From contig DASXLL010000071.1 in assembly GCA_036496265.1 (NCBI GenBank), positions 1 through 22,886 of the forward strand: a stretch of 22,886 nt of DNA. The letters are read 5' to 3'. Source of the DNA: CAYLLN01 sp036496265 (GTDB lineage Bacteria; Planctomycetota; Planctomycetia; Pirellulales; Pirellulaceae). The notes under the pieces are model-generated. The model had not been told where the DNA came from. It did not search any database and worked only from the letters and a program-made list of their open reading frames with translations. Both the position numbers and the translations under genes were made by a program. The number at the start of each line of letters is the position of its first letter. The stretch's first letter is position 1. Positions 7,011 to 14,193 of this stretch are shown piece after piece.

Positions 7011-7733
7011 TTAGTTGGCGAGCGAATCGAACAGCGGTGTATCGCTTTTGGCCGCCGCAGCTTCTTTGAGCTCCCGGTCGAGCTTTGCAGGATCGCCGAC
7101 GGGATGAAGCGTTAGTTCCTGACAGGCATCGGTGGAATGAATGATTTCGGCAATGCGGCTGGAATCGGTGAGCGATGGATCTAACCAGGGTGCGTAGTCT
7201 GAGGGTTCGACGATCACGGGCATTCGCTCGTGCAGCTCGGAGCAGATTTCATTGGCCGTCGTCGTCAGGATCGTACACGACTCAAGCGAAGTGGGGCTGG
7301 ATCGGTCCGGGCCGCGCCACGATTCCCACAATCCAGCAAAAGCAAACGGCTGACTGCCGGGGAGCTCGAATAGGTGAGGGACTTTGTGGGGGCCCTCTTT
7401 TTTCCACTCGTAGAAGCCGTCGGCCAGAATGAGGCACCGACGCCGCGAGAAAGCCTCGCGGAAGGATGGCTTTTCAGCGGCCGTTTCGCAGCGGGCATTG
7501 AACATTTTGGCGGCCGATTTGCTGTCTTTCGCCCAACTGGGCACCAAACCCCAGTGCAGCATCGCCAACTGGCGTTTCGCCATAGTTGGCGACGTGCGGA
7601 CGACCGCCACGGCTTGAGTGGGCGCAATATTGTAGCGCGGCGTGAAATCGGCGGGTTTGTGCGGACCTAAGTCGAATAAGAACTGCTCAGCCAGCACTGG
7701 CAGCGGTGTTCGGAGCGTAAAGCGGCCGCACAT
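7011..7733 (-). CDS. yedK: SRAP-family protein (YedK/HMCES-type abasic-site processing)
   Basis: A 240-residue protein with all hallmarks of the SOS-response-associated peptidase family. These proteins form a covalent thiazolidine link with abasic sites in single-stranded DNA through Cys2. Visible features are the MCGRF start with catalytic Cys2, RYNIAPTQ with Asn35, WGLVPSWA at 61-68, NARCET at 79-84, ILADGFYEW with Glu109, and ELHERMPVI with His168. Length matches the bacterial family. The initiator Met must be removed to expose Cys2, as in known members. The gene is convergent with the small gene at 6730-6978, and no operon partner is visible. I looked for a clear LexA-type box upstream and did not find one. 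Confidence 0.95.
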   Translation of the reverse strand: MCGRFTLRTPLPVLAEQFLFDLGPHKPADFTPRYNIAPTQAVAVVRTSPTMAKRQLAMLHWGLVPSWAKDSKSAAKMFNARCETAAEKPSFREAFSRRRCLILADGFYEWKKEGPHKVPHLFELPGSQPFAFAGLWESWRGPDRSSPTSLESCTILTTTANEICSELHERMPVIVEPSDYAPWLDPSLTDSSRIAEIIHSTDACQELTLHPVGDPAKLDRELKEAAAAKSDTPLFDSLAN

Positions 7734-8040
7734 GATAGCGGTGCAGGAAAAAAACTTGCGTGAAAGTGAAAAAAAGTGTTCTCAGCAGCCATCGCGTGTG
7801 CTTACAATACCGGCCGAGAACAGAGGAAGCGTCTGGCCGGCCGGATTCATTATACCGCGTTCTGCGGCACCGACTTGGTTAGACGATTTTGTGTTGTTAG
7901 CAGCACTTGGATACCGCCTTTCGGCGGGCGCGCGTGCGGCGGCCGGTGGGCCACGTGCGTGCTTAATCCATTCCTCCCGTTCTTGCCGCGCTCGCTGTCG
8001 TTCGCGCGCGGCCCATCGTCGAACAATTGGGGAGGCGAGG
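7734..8040. other. Divergent intergenic region between SRAP and ArsR genes
   Basis: A 307-bp non-coding stretch. It opens with A-rich runs (GGAAAAAAA, GAAAAAAAG) and carries a TACAAT that could be a -10 box, without a good -35. GGGGAGG at 8030-8036 is the ribosome-binding site for the ArsR gene. An open reading frame runs through from 7642 into ArsR, but its upstream part has no protein-like character. Confidence 0.5.
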
Positions 8041-8427
8041 ATGGAAACCGTTCTAGAATCCGTGATTCCGCGGAATGAGGTTCCAGTAGGTGTGACGTGT
8101 GGGAACGGCTGTGCGACAGACCTGGCAACTCTGGAGCAAGCGGCCGCTCAAGAATTGGTCGTCCTGTTCAAGCTGCTGGCGGATGAAACGCGGCTGCGGA
8201 TTTTGCATTACTTGATGCAGAAGCCGGAGCTGAACGTGCGAACGTTCGTCGGCTTGCTGGGGCAAACCCAGCCGGCGGTGAGCCATCATTTGGCGCTGTT
8301 GCGGGAGGCGGGTGTGCTGCAATGCCGCCGCGACGGCAAGCACAATTTTTATCGGCTCGCCGCCAAGCGCTGTCAGGCATTTTTAGACATGGCGTTTACT
8401 ACTGCGATTGATGACGAGCGTTGTTGA
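8041..8427 (+). CDS. ArsR-family winged-helix regulator
   Basis: A 128-residue protein. ATG 8041 follows GGGGAGG by 4 nt, a strong and decisive ribosome-binding site. The ArsR fold is clear: LFKLLADETRLRILHYLM (residues about 42-59), helix-turn-helix LLGQTQPAVSHHLALLREAGVL, and the wing CRRDGKHNFYRL. Cysteines at CGNGC (20 and 24), in QCRRDG and at the very C-terminus (ERC) could sense a metal or redox state. They do not form the CxC of classical ArsR in the alpha-3 helix, so the signal is unknown. No transporter or arsenate gene is adjacent. The last 29 bp overlap the convergent methyltransferase gene. Confidence 0.9.
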   Translation: METVLESVIPRNEVPVGVTCGNGCATDLATLEQAAAQELVVLFKLLADETRLRILHYLMQKPELNVRTFVGLLGQTQPAVSHHLALLREAGVLQCRRDGKHNFYRLAAKRCQAFLDMAFTTAIDDERC

Positions 8428-9307
8428 CCACGGGCCGTGATTGAATGCGGCGGCGGGCCATTTGGCAATATTCCGCAACGCAGTCGATGCCGAGGTAACT
8501 ACGGCCGAGCCGCTGCGCAACCAGCGGGACGGTCCCGCTGCCGACGAATGGATCGAGAACCGCGCCGCTGGCGGGGCAGCCGGCGCGCATGCAGGTCTCG
8601 ACGAGGGATTCCGGAAAAACGGCGAAGTGCGCGTCGCGGAATTTCGATAGCGGTATGGACCAGACGGTGCGTTTGTTGCGGCCGAGCGGATGAAACGCCT
8701 GGTCCCAGCGGCCGTCGTGCAGATTGTTGCTGCCGCCATTTTTGCCGCTTTCGGGCGTGCCGCCGCGAATGCCAAAGTGCCGGCGGCCGCCGCGCATGCG
8801 GCTGTTTTCGCTGAAGGTCACGTGCGGCTCACGAATGGAGTCGGCATCGTAGTAGTAGTCCTTGGATTTCGTGAAGAAGAAAACGTATTCGTGATCGATG
8901 GTGGGACGCGACTTGGCTGACGAGGGCATGGCGTTGGGTTTGTGCCAGATGCAGTCGGCTCGGAGAATCCAACCGTCGTCGATAAGCGCGAGGGCGACGC
9001 GCCAGGGCAAGCCGAGTTGCGCGCCGTCGTCATATTTGTCGCCGATGACGATCCACAATGAGCCTGTCGATTTCATTACGCGGCGGCATTCGCCGAAGAT
9101 TGAAGTCAGGCGGTCGATATATTCCTGCGGCGATTGTTCGCGGCCGATTTGCTCGCTCTTGCCGCGATAATCGCGCTGGCGCCAATAGGGCGGGCTGGTG
9201 ATGATGCAATCGACAAGATTGGCGGGCCAGGTTTTGAGGACGGTGAGATTATCGCCGTGAATGATTTGGTTGAGGGGGAGTTTTTTGGGAGTGGCGGTCC
9301 GTGCCAT
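8399..9307 (-). CDS. Orphan beta-class DNA methyltransferase (probable N4-cytosine)
   Basis: A 302-residue amino-methyltransferase with the beta-class motif order: catalytic motif IV TSPPYW at residues 37-42 first, target-recognition part in the middle, and the AdoMet-binding motif DPFVGSGT at 252-259 near the C-terminus, followed by GRSYLGIDC. SPPY rather than DPPY points to N4-methylcytosine, though N6-adenine is possible. HGDNLTVLKTWP at residues 17-28 is the usual family start. Length is complete. No restriction endonuclease gene is adjacent, so it looks like an orphan that could act in gene regulation or defence against foreign DNA. ATG 9307 follows a weak AGGA. Its 3' end overlaps the ArsR 3' end by 29 bp, tail to tail, so both coding strands are constrained there. 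Confidence 0.92.
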   Translation of the reverse strand: MARTATPKKLPLNQIIHGDNLTVLKTWPANLVDCIITSPPYWRQRDYRGKSEQIGREQSPQEYIDRLTSIFGECRRVMKSTGSLWIVIGDKYDDGAQLGLPWRVALALIDDGWILRADCIWHKPNAMPSSAKSRPTIDHEYVFFFTKSKDYYYDADSIREPHVTFSENSRMRGGRRHFGIRGGTPESGKNGGSNNLHDGRWDQAFHPLGRNKRTVWSIPLSKFRDAHFAVFPESLVETCMRAGCPASGAVLDPFVGSGTVPLVAQRLGRSYLGIDCVAEYCQMARRRIQSRPVVNNARHQSQ

Positions 9308-9346
9308 TGGATGTTCCTAAGCCGAATTTTCTATCCCTCAGGGGCT

Positions 9347-9365
9347 CGTCACGCGGAGCGTGACG
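9347..9365. repeat. Perfect hairpin just after the pepT stop
   Basis: CGTCACGC-GGA-GCGTGACG, an 8-bp perfect stem with a 3-nt loop, beginning one base beyond the pepT stop codon and upstream of the methyltransferase start. It is a REP-like palindrome or a terminator-type hairpin without a T-tract. Confidence 0.6.
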
Positions 9366-9366
9366 G

Positions 9367-10689
9367 CTACGATGCCCAAACCTGAACGAGCTCGACGAGG
9401 TGCTCAACAGCGGCAGTCATTTCTTCGAGGCAGGTCCATTCCAGCGGCGAATGCGGATTGTGCTCGCCGGTGGAGAGATTGGGCGTCGCCAGGCCGCGTT
9501 CGGTAAGCTGCGAGCCGTCGGTGCCGCCGCGAACGATCGTCAATTTGCAATCGCGCTTCAAGCGGCGGAAGGCTTCTTGTGCAAAAGCGACGGCGCGCGG
9601 CTCTTTTGCCAGCCCGTCGCGCATGTTGCGGTATTGCTTAGTGATTTGCACGTCGATCTGGCAGCCGGGAATTTTGGCGACAACCTCGCGGGCGGCTTTG
9701 CGGAGCAAGTCGGCCTTGCTCTCCAATTGCGCCGTTTCAAAATCGCGGAGGAGCACTTTGATTTTGACGGCCGCCACGCCGCCTTCGATCGTGTAGGCAT
9801 GCAGAAAACCGTCGCGGCCGTCGGTGGTTTCAGGTGAGAATTCAACTTTGGGCAAGCTCTCGATAAAAATGGCTGCGGCACGAATGGCGTTGACCATCCG
9901 CCCTTTGGCGATCGACGGATGAATGTTCACTCCGCGGATCGTGACGGTCGCGAGGTCGGCGGAAAAGGTCTCGATGTCGATTTCGCCGGCACCTTGGCCA
10001 TCGAGCGTATAGCAGACCGTCGCGCCGAGCTTGTTGAGATCGACATGATCGATTCCGTGGCCGATTTCCTCGTCGCAGGTGAACAGGATTTTGACGGGGC
10101 CGTGCGAGAGCGGCGGGTGTTCGACCAGCGTGTGCGCTAACTCCATAATGACGGCAACGCCAGCTTTGTCATCGGCACCCAGCAGCGTCGTGCCGTCGGT
10201 GGTGATGATGGTTTTGCCGTGCAGCCCGCTTAGTTCCGGGTTTTCAGCGACGCGGATCACCTTGGTTGAGTCGCCGGCCAGCGGAATGTCGCCGCCGGAG
10301 TAGTTGCGGATGACGTGCGGCTTGACGTTCTTTCCCGTTGTCTCCGGTGATGTATCGACGTGGGCGTTGAAAGCAACCACGGGCAGCGGCCTGTCGGATT
10401 TCGGCTTGGCCGTCGCGGGAATTGTGGCCCAAACGAGGCCGTGCTTGTCGTGCTCGACGTCTTTGAGACCCATTTCCCGCAGCTCGTCGGCCAGCAGCTT
10501 GCCTAGCGTGAGTTGTCCCGGCGAGCTGGGGTAGCTTTTCGCCGTTTCATCGGCGGTGGTGTCGATTTGCACGTACCGCAGAAAGCGGCCGAGCAGGCGG
10601 GCATGGTTGATCGGAGACAAAGTGAGTGGTGAGTCGGTGAGTGGTGGCGGGCGGTTCTGATTAATCACTACACTACTGCATTCATTCAT
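9367..10689 (-). CDS. pepT: Peptidase T (tripeptide aminopeptidase)
   Basis: A 440-residue M20B zinc peptidase that releases N-terminal residues from tripeptides in the cytoplasm. Two-metal site residues are in place: FNAHVDTSP (His110, Asp112), LLGADDKAG (Asp173), TCDEEIG (catalytic Glu207, ligand Glu208), YTLDGQG (Asp230) and NLSTGEHNPHSPLEW (His about 410). The homologous part starts near NHARLLGRFLRYVQIDT at residue 28. The 27 residues before it (MNECSSVVINQ... LTDSPLTLSP) have no counterpart that I know in the family and are partly encoded by a palindromic repeat arm. A TTG at LSP (residue 24) would give a more usual length but has no ribosome-binding site. The methyltransferase gene follows 59 bp downstream on the same strand; the exonuclease gene is divergent. 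Confidence 0.93.
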   Translation of the reverse strand: MNECSSVVINQNRPPPLTDSPLTLSPINHARLLGRFLRYVQIDTTADETAKSYPSSPGQLTLGKLLADELREMGLKDVEHDKHGLVWATIPATAKPKSDRPLPVVAFNAHVDTSPETTGKNVKPHVIRNYSGGDIPLAGDSTKVIRVAENPELSGLHGKTIITTDGTTLLGADDKAGVAVIMELAHTLVEHPPLSHGPVKILFTCDEEIGHGIDHVDLNKLGATVCYTLDGQGAGEIDIETFSADLATVTIRGVNIHPSIAKGRMVNAIRAAAIFIESLPKVEFSPETTDGRDGFLHAYTIEGGVAAVKIKVLLRDFETAQLESKADLLRKAAREVVAKIPGCQIDVQITKQYRNMRDGLAKEPRAVAFAQEAFRRLKRDCKLTIVRGGTDGSQLTERGLATPNLSTGEHNPHSPLEWTCLEEMTAAVEHLVELVQVWAS

Positions 10690-10703
10690 TACTCACCACT
10701 CAC
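10622..10703. repeat. Inverted repeat around the pepT start
   Basis: GTGAGTGGTGAGT at 10622-10634 and its perfect complement at 10691-10703 enclose a 56-bp loop that contains the pepT ATG (10689-10687). On the pepT strand the outer arm supplies GGTGAGT just before the start and the inner arm encodes part of TDSPLTLS. The same 82-bp block also lies just before the divergent exonuclease gene. Confidence 0.8.
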
Positions 10704-10727
10704 CTTCCTACGTACTCACGGCCAGCC

Positions 10728-11570
10728 ATGTCCAAACCCGCCGTCCGCTACCTAGTTTTTGATATTGAAAGCGTTGCGGATGGTGAGCTGGTCTCCAAAA
10801 TTCGATATCCAGGCCAAGGGTTGTCAGCCGCGGATGCCGTGCGGCGCTATCGTGATGAATTAATTGCGAAATATGAAACAGATTTCATTCCGTACACGTT
10901 TCAGGTGCCGGTTTCGGTGGTCGTGGCCAAAGTCGCGGCGGATTTCAGTTTGATTGACATCGTGGCACTTGATGAACCGCAGTTTCGGTCGCACGTGATC
11001 ACGGAACACTTCTGGCGAGGTTGGGAGGCCTATCGCAAGCCGACGCTGGTGAGTTTCAATGGGCGGACATTCGATCTGCCGCTATTGGAATTGGCTGCGT
11101 TTCGTTATGGCATTAGTGCTGCGGCGTGGTTTAGTTGTTCTGGCAAGACGTATGAGCAGCCCCGGAATCGCTACAACACCGAGTGCCACCTGGATTTGCA
11201 TGATGTGCTGACAAATTTTGGCGCGTCGCGATTCAACGGGGGCTTGAACCTGGTCGCCAATCTGCTGGGCAAGCCGGGCAAGATGGAGGTGCAGGGGCAC
11301 ATGGTGCAGGACCTGTGGAACGAGGGCAAAGTGGCCGAGATCAATGACTATTGTCGCTGCGACGTGCTCGATACGTATTTTGCGTTCCTGCGGACGATGG
11401 TCATGCTCGGCAGTCTGAAGCTCGATGACGAGCAACGGTTGGTCGGGGAAGTCAACGAGTATTTGACGCAGCGGGCCACCACGGTGCCGGCTTACGCGAA
11501 TTATCTGAAGCAATGGGGCGACTGGGTCAGCCCGTGGCAGGCTGCAGAAGCGCCCGCGACGGCTCAGTGA
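10728..11570 (+). CDS. PolB-type 3'-5' exonuclease (DnaQ-like fold)
   Basis: A 280-residue protein resembling the predicted 3'-5' exonuclease related to the DNA polymerase B exonuclease domain (Pfam DNA_pol_B_exo2 type). The DEDDy residues are visible: FDIES (Asp12, Glu14) as Exo I, VSFNGRTFDLP (Asp116) as Exo II, and YCRCDVLDTY (Tyr208, Asp212) as Exo III. No polymerase domain follows, so it is a stand-alone exonuclease probably acting in DNA repair or processing. No clear Shine-Dalgarno precedes ATG 10728; the 5' region is part of the palindrome shared with pepT. The start was chosen because MSKPAVRYLVFDIES places Exo I at the usual distance from the N-terminus. The 3' end overlaps the membrane-protein gene at 11564 by 7 bp, tail to tail. 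Confidence 0.9.
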   Translation: MSKPAVRYLVFDIESVADGELVSKIRYPGQGLSAADAVRRYRDELIAKYETDFIPYTFQVPVSVVVAKVAADFSLIDIVALDEPQFRSHVITEHFWRGWEAYRKPTLVSFNGRTFDLPLLELAAFRYGISAAAWFSCSGKTYEQPRNRYNTECHLDLHDVLTNFGASRFNGGLNLVANLLGKPGKMEVQGHMVQDLWNEGKVAEINDYCRCDVLDTYFAFLRTMVMLGSLKLDDEQRLVGEVNEYLTQRATTVPAYANYLKQWGDWVSPWQAAEAPATAQ

Positions 11571-11962
11571 GCGGGAAAAAGCCGATTCCGCAACCGGAAA
11601 AGCTCGTCAAAATGACAGCCGCAATTCGGGCCAATTTTATCAGCACTGAACCAAGACGGCTCGACGAAGAGCATTGCCGGCTGATCGAGTGGATGCTGCC
11701 CGGCCAGTCGCTGGAGCAGGCGTCGCTCACGGCGGGAGAGCTTATGGGCTTTGCAGAGATCGATGAACAATTGCCAGGGCGAGTTGCTATTGCGCTCGCG
11801 CTGGGCCGAGAAGTATTTCGTAATGGTCCACAAGCAGACAATGATCGCTAGTGCGACCGCCGCGATCGAGGCGACAGCTGCCCAGCCGAACGACCAGTCG
11901 CCGGGTCGAGGTGGCTTGGCAGCCAGGGCCGCGGCGGCAGTCAACAATGCAAAATGAGTCAT
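11564..11962 (-). CDS. Small single-span membrane protein partnered with the HEAT protein
   Basis: A 132-residue protein. One strong transmembrane helix lies at about residues 26-48 (GWAAVASIAAVALAIIVCLW), after a short alanine-rich stretch that may act as a signal or second helix. The cytoplasmic part is basic and helical (SPWQLFIDLCKAHKLSRRERRLLQRLA) and ends with MLFVEPSWF. The start ATG overlaps the stop of the HEAT-repeat gene as ATGA, so the two are translationally coupled and likely act together. I do not recognise a named family. The HEAT partner suggests a membrane-tethered scaffold or adaptor; this is inference only. Confidence 0.78.
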   Translation of the reverse strand: MTHFALLTAAAALAAKPPRPGDWSFGWAAVASIAAVALAIIVCLWTITKYFSAQRERNSNSPWQLFIDLCKAHKLSRRERRLLQRLAGQHPLDQPAMLFVEPSWFSADKIGPNCGCHFDELFRLRNRLFPAH

Positions 11963-13656
11963 TGCAATACCTCGTCTGGCGCCTGAGTCCGAGGAGCAAA
12001 CACTGCAGCGGGCGGGGCGGGCGGGGCGGTATGCCGATCGGCCATTGGGACGGTGTCGCGGCTGGTATCCGCGGCCAATTTGACCGTGTCGCGACGCGTT
12101 AGATCAGCCAGCGATGATTCAGCGGCTTCGCGAACGAGCGGATGGCCGTCCAGCAGGGAGTCTCGCAAGGCGTCGCGAGTGACTCGGCTGTCGTGCGTTG
12201 CGAGGGCGCGAATTGCTTCGATTCGCAAATACTGGTCTTCATCGGTTAGAAGAGCCGCGATTTGGGTGTGCAACTCGTCCACGGCGTTCAAAGCGAGCGC
12301 CAACTCGATCGCTCGCTGCTTCTTGCCCCGCGTTTTGGAAGTCAATTCGCCGCGGATGCGTTCCACCGCTTGCGGATCGACGCGCCGCACCAGGGCCCCC
12401 GAGGCCGTTTGCGCCTCCGGGCTTAGCTGATCGAAAATGGATGAAAAATGGTCGAACGTGAACTCGTTCAAGCTGCTGACAGCCGCGTCTCGTTCTTCCC
12501 GATGTGGGCTGTCGAGCAATTCAGTGAGCCGCTGAATGGCACCGGGAATGTTTCGGTCGCGCAATTGTCGTGCGGCGGCCGCCCGGACCTGTGGATCGTC
12601 GTCCTGCATTAGTTGAACAGTCAGTTTGGCGGCCACTGGCCCGGTGAATTTGGCTAGCGACTGCGCCGCGAGACGACGGGCCTCCAATTTGCCGTGACGA
12701 GCCAAGTAAACCAATACATCGAGCGCTTGCTCACGAGGCAAACCGGATTCGACGGCGAGACGGACGGCACCCGGCTGTTCGTTCTCCCGCAAGCCGTCGA
12801 GTAGGCTGACATGTTCTCGCAACCAGGGAATCGAAATGATCCGGCGGAGATTGATTAATTCCGTCGGCGTGGGACCGGCAGCGAGCTTTCTGGTCAACTG
12901 ACGGATGAAGGCCAAATCGGCGCGGCGGGCCATGATTTCAATGGCCGAGTGCGGCGCATGGTGATGGTCCAAGTACGAGAGCAGCAAGGCTTCAATCACC
13001 GGTCGTGTGCTGGTGAGCACGATCTCCGTCAAAAGTTGATGCGATGGGTCGGTCAGCGATTGCAGGACGCGCATCAGCACGGCGTTGTCGCGGTTGGCCA
13101 ATAACAGCAGCGCCTCGCAGAGTTTTTTTGCGTGCGGACAGGCGGTGTGCTCGATAGCGTTTTCCAGCGCTGGAATGATCTGAGCTCGCTGTAATTGTGG
13201 ATCGCGCCTCGATCGATAATCGCGGGGCGCGGCCAGCTCTTCGGCCAATTGCTCGGCTAGCTCGAGCACGGCCGTTGCTGCGATTGCCGCCGATCGATGG
13301 CTGCGGTCGATGGCGGCAGTCGCCAAATGTGGGACGGCTTCATAGTCGCGCGTGAACACAGCGGCGGAACAGGCGATGTCAAACAGCGCCGGCTCGCCGT
13401 TGACGATGGCGGCTCGAATGGCACGAAAAAGCCAGCCCGGTCGATCGGCGATTTGCTGTTTCCATCGCTCGGACAACTCGGGCCAGCGGCGTAGCAGCAC
13501 CAGCTCGGCGGTATGACTTTTCCGTTCGAGAATCGCGGTTAAGGCCTCATCGCGAACCTCGCGGTGCGACGAATCGAGCGCCGCGATGAGCACCGATGTC
13601 GCGGATTCGTTGTCGGTGTTTGCCAGCAGGCGGAAGGTTGTGGCCAGGGCAGTCAT
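11959..13656 (-). CDS. HEAT-repeat protein
   Basis: A 565-residue soluble alpha-helical protein made largely of HEAT/PBS-lyase-like repeats. Clear units are VLIAALDSSHREVRDEALTAIL (residues about 22-43), ARRLAAQSLAKFTGPVAAKL with LMQDDDPQVRAAAARQLRDR, LTELLDSPHREERDAAVSSL, LLTDEDQYLRIEAIRALATH and LLDGHPLVREAAESSLADL near the C-terminus. No catalytic motif, signal peptide or membrane span is seen. HEAT solenoids serve as protein-binding scaffolds. Its stop is coupled to the membrane-protein gene (ATGA), pointing to a shared complex at the cytoplasmic membrane. The last 50 residues are Ala/Pro-rich and probably disordered. The partner and process are not known. Confidence 0.88.
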   Translation of the reverse strand: MTALATTFRLLANTDNESATSVLIAALDSSHREVRDEALTAILERKSHTAELVLLRRWPELSERWKQQIADRPGWLFRAIRAAIVNGEPALFDIACSAAVFTRDYEAVPHLATAAIDRSHRSAAIAATAVLELAEQLAEELAAPRDYRSRRDPQLQRAQIIPALENAIEHTACPHAKKLCEALLLLANRDNAVLMRVLQSLTDPSHQLLTEIVLTSTRPVIEALLLSYLDHHHAPHSAIEIMARRADLAFIRQLTRKLAAGPTPTELINLRRIISIPWLREHVSLLDGLRENEQPGAVRLAVESGLPREQALDVLVYLARHGKLEARRLAAQSLAKFTGPVAAKLTVQLMQDDDPQVRAAAARQLRDRNIPGAIQRLTELLDSPHREERDAAVSSLNEFTFDHFSSIFDQLSPEAQTASGALVRRVDPQAVERIRGELTSKTRGKKQRAIELALALNAVDELHTQIAALLTDEDQYLRIEAIRALATHDSRVTRDALRDSLLDGHPLVREAAESSLADLTRRDTVKLAADTSRDTVPMADRHTAPPAPPAAVFAPRTQAPDEVLQ

Positions 13657-14062
13657 GCTCCGCTCCTATACCTGGAAACGTACGCTATTTGCAGTGGGTC
13701 TGACTGAACGGGAAGCCGCAGAATGGCCGGCCCCAAGGCGTGTTGCGGCGTCCTGGTCTTTTGTGGCCGATTGTGCCGAATGCGCCAGGGCGTCCCGTCC
13801 CAATCTGGGACGAGGTGGGCGGCGGAGCTGGAATTTATCAATGCAGCTCGTTTGGGTGGGGAAACTCGGTATGCCTATGCATGCGTTTTTGTTTTTTTGC
13901 CGGGGTGCATATTGCGGAAGGTGTTGGAGCGAAACGGGTTTTGATACATTTGTATAGTGACGCTTATGCATGTTATGCATGAGGCCGTTCGGGAGGATTT
14001 TTTTGGTTTTTGCCGCAAGGGTCTCAGGGAGGGGCACGTTTGCGCAAGGGGACAGATGTATA
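13657..14062. other. Intergenic stretch before the transposon, no gene seen
   Basis: About 400 bp with no convincing coding sequence; the frames that stay open have low-complexity, non-protein-like composition. It holds a small perfect hairpin CGTCCC/GGGACG (13796-13812) and two tandem copies of TTATGCATG (13964-13981), preceded by TTGATA and GTATAGT that could be promoter parts. The stretch ends at the left target duplication of the transposon. Confidence 0.5.
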
Positions 14063-14072
14063 GATGCGCGAG
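14063..14072. repeat. Target-site duplication, left copy
   Basis: GATGCGCGAG, identical to 16673-16682, directly abutting the left terminal inverted repeat. Ten base pairs is within the 9-12 bp range usual for IS4-family insertions. Confidence 0.9.
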
Positions 14073-14084
14073 GGCTTTGCCTCA
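14073..14084 (+). repeat. Left terminal inverted repeat
   Basis: GGCTTTGCCTCA, a perfect inverted match to 16661-16672. The inner part, TGCCTCA, begins the first of three subterminal motifs. Confidence 0.9.
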
Positions 14085-14130
14085 ATACGGGCCTCTTGCC
14101 TCAAAACCCAGCCGTCTGCCTCAAAACCCA
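14078..14130 (+). repeat. Three subterminal TGCCTCAA motifs at the left end
   Basis: TGCCTCAA occurs at 14078, 14097 and 14117, spaced 19 and 20 bp, so all three face the same side of the helix. The second and third copies extend to a 14-bp identity, TGCCTCAAAACCCA. At the right end TGCCTCAATAC recurs at 16630 in direct orientation and TGCCCCAAAACCC appears inverted at 16606-16618. These are likely transposase-binding sites, possibly contacted by the SWIM domain. Confidence 0.75.
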
Positions 14131-14193
14131 CTGGGAGGCGGCCGTGATTTCTAGGGCATGCTTCTATCGGGTGGGCGTGGTATTTTCTTGCCA

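Noticed and set aside
7642..8040. Longer ArsR reading frame starting at 7642
   Set aside because: The upstream part is not protein-like and overlaps the divergent SRAP gene; GGGGAGG fixes the start at 8041.
12053..12461. Plus-strand open frames opposite the HEAT gene
   Set aside because: Arg/Ser/Ala-rich shadow frames caused by high GC in the real gene; no start signals.
13666..14085. Minus-strand open frame of 139 codons
   Set aside because: Low-complexity composition, no ribosome-binding site, and it crosses the left end of the transposon, so it cannot be an old gene.
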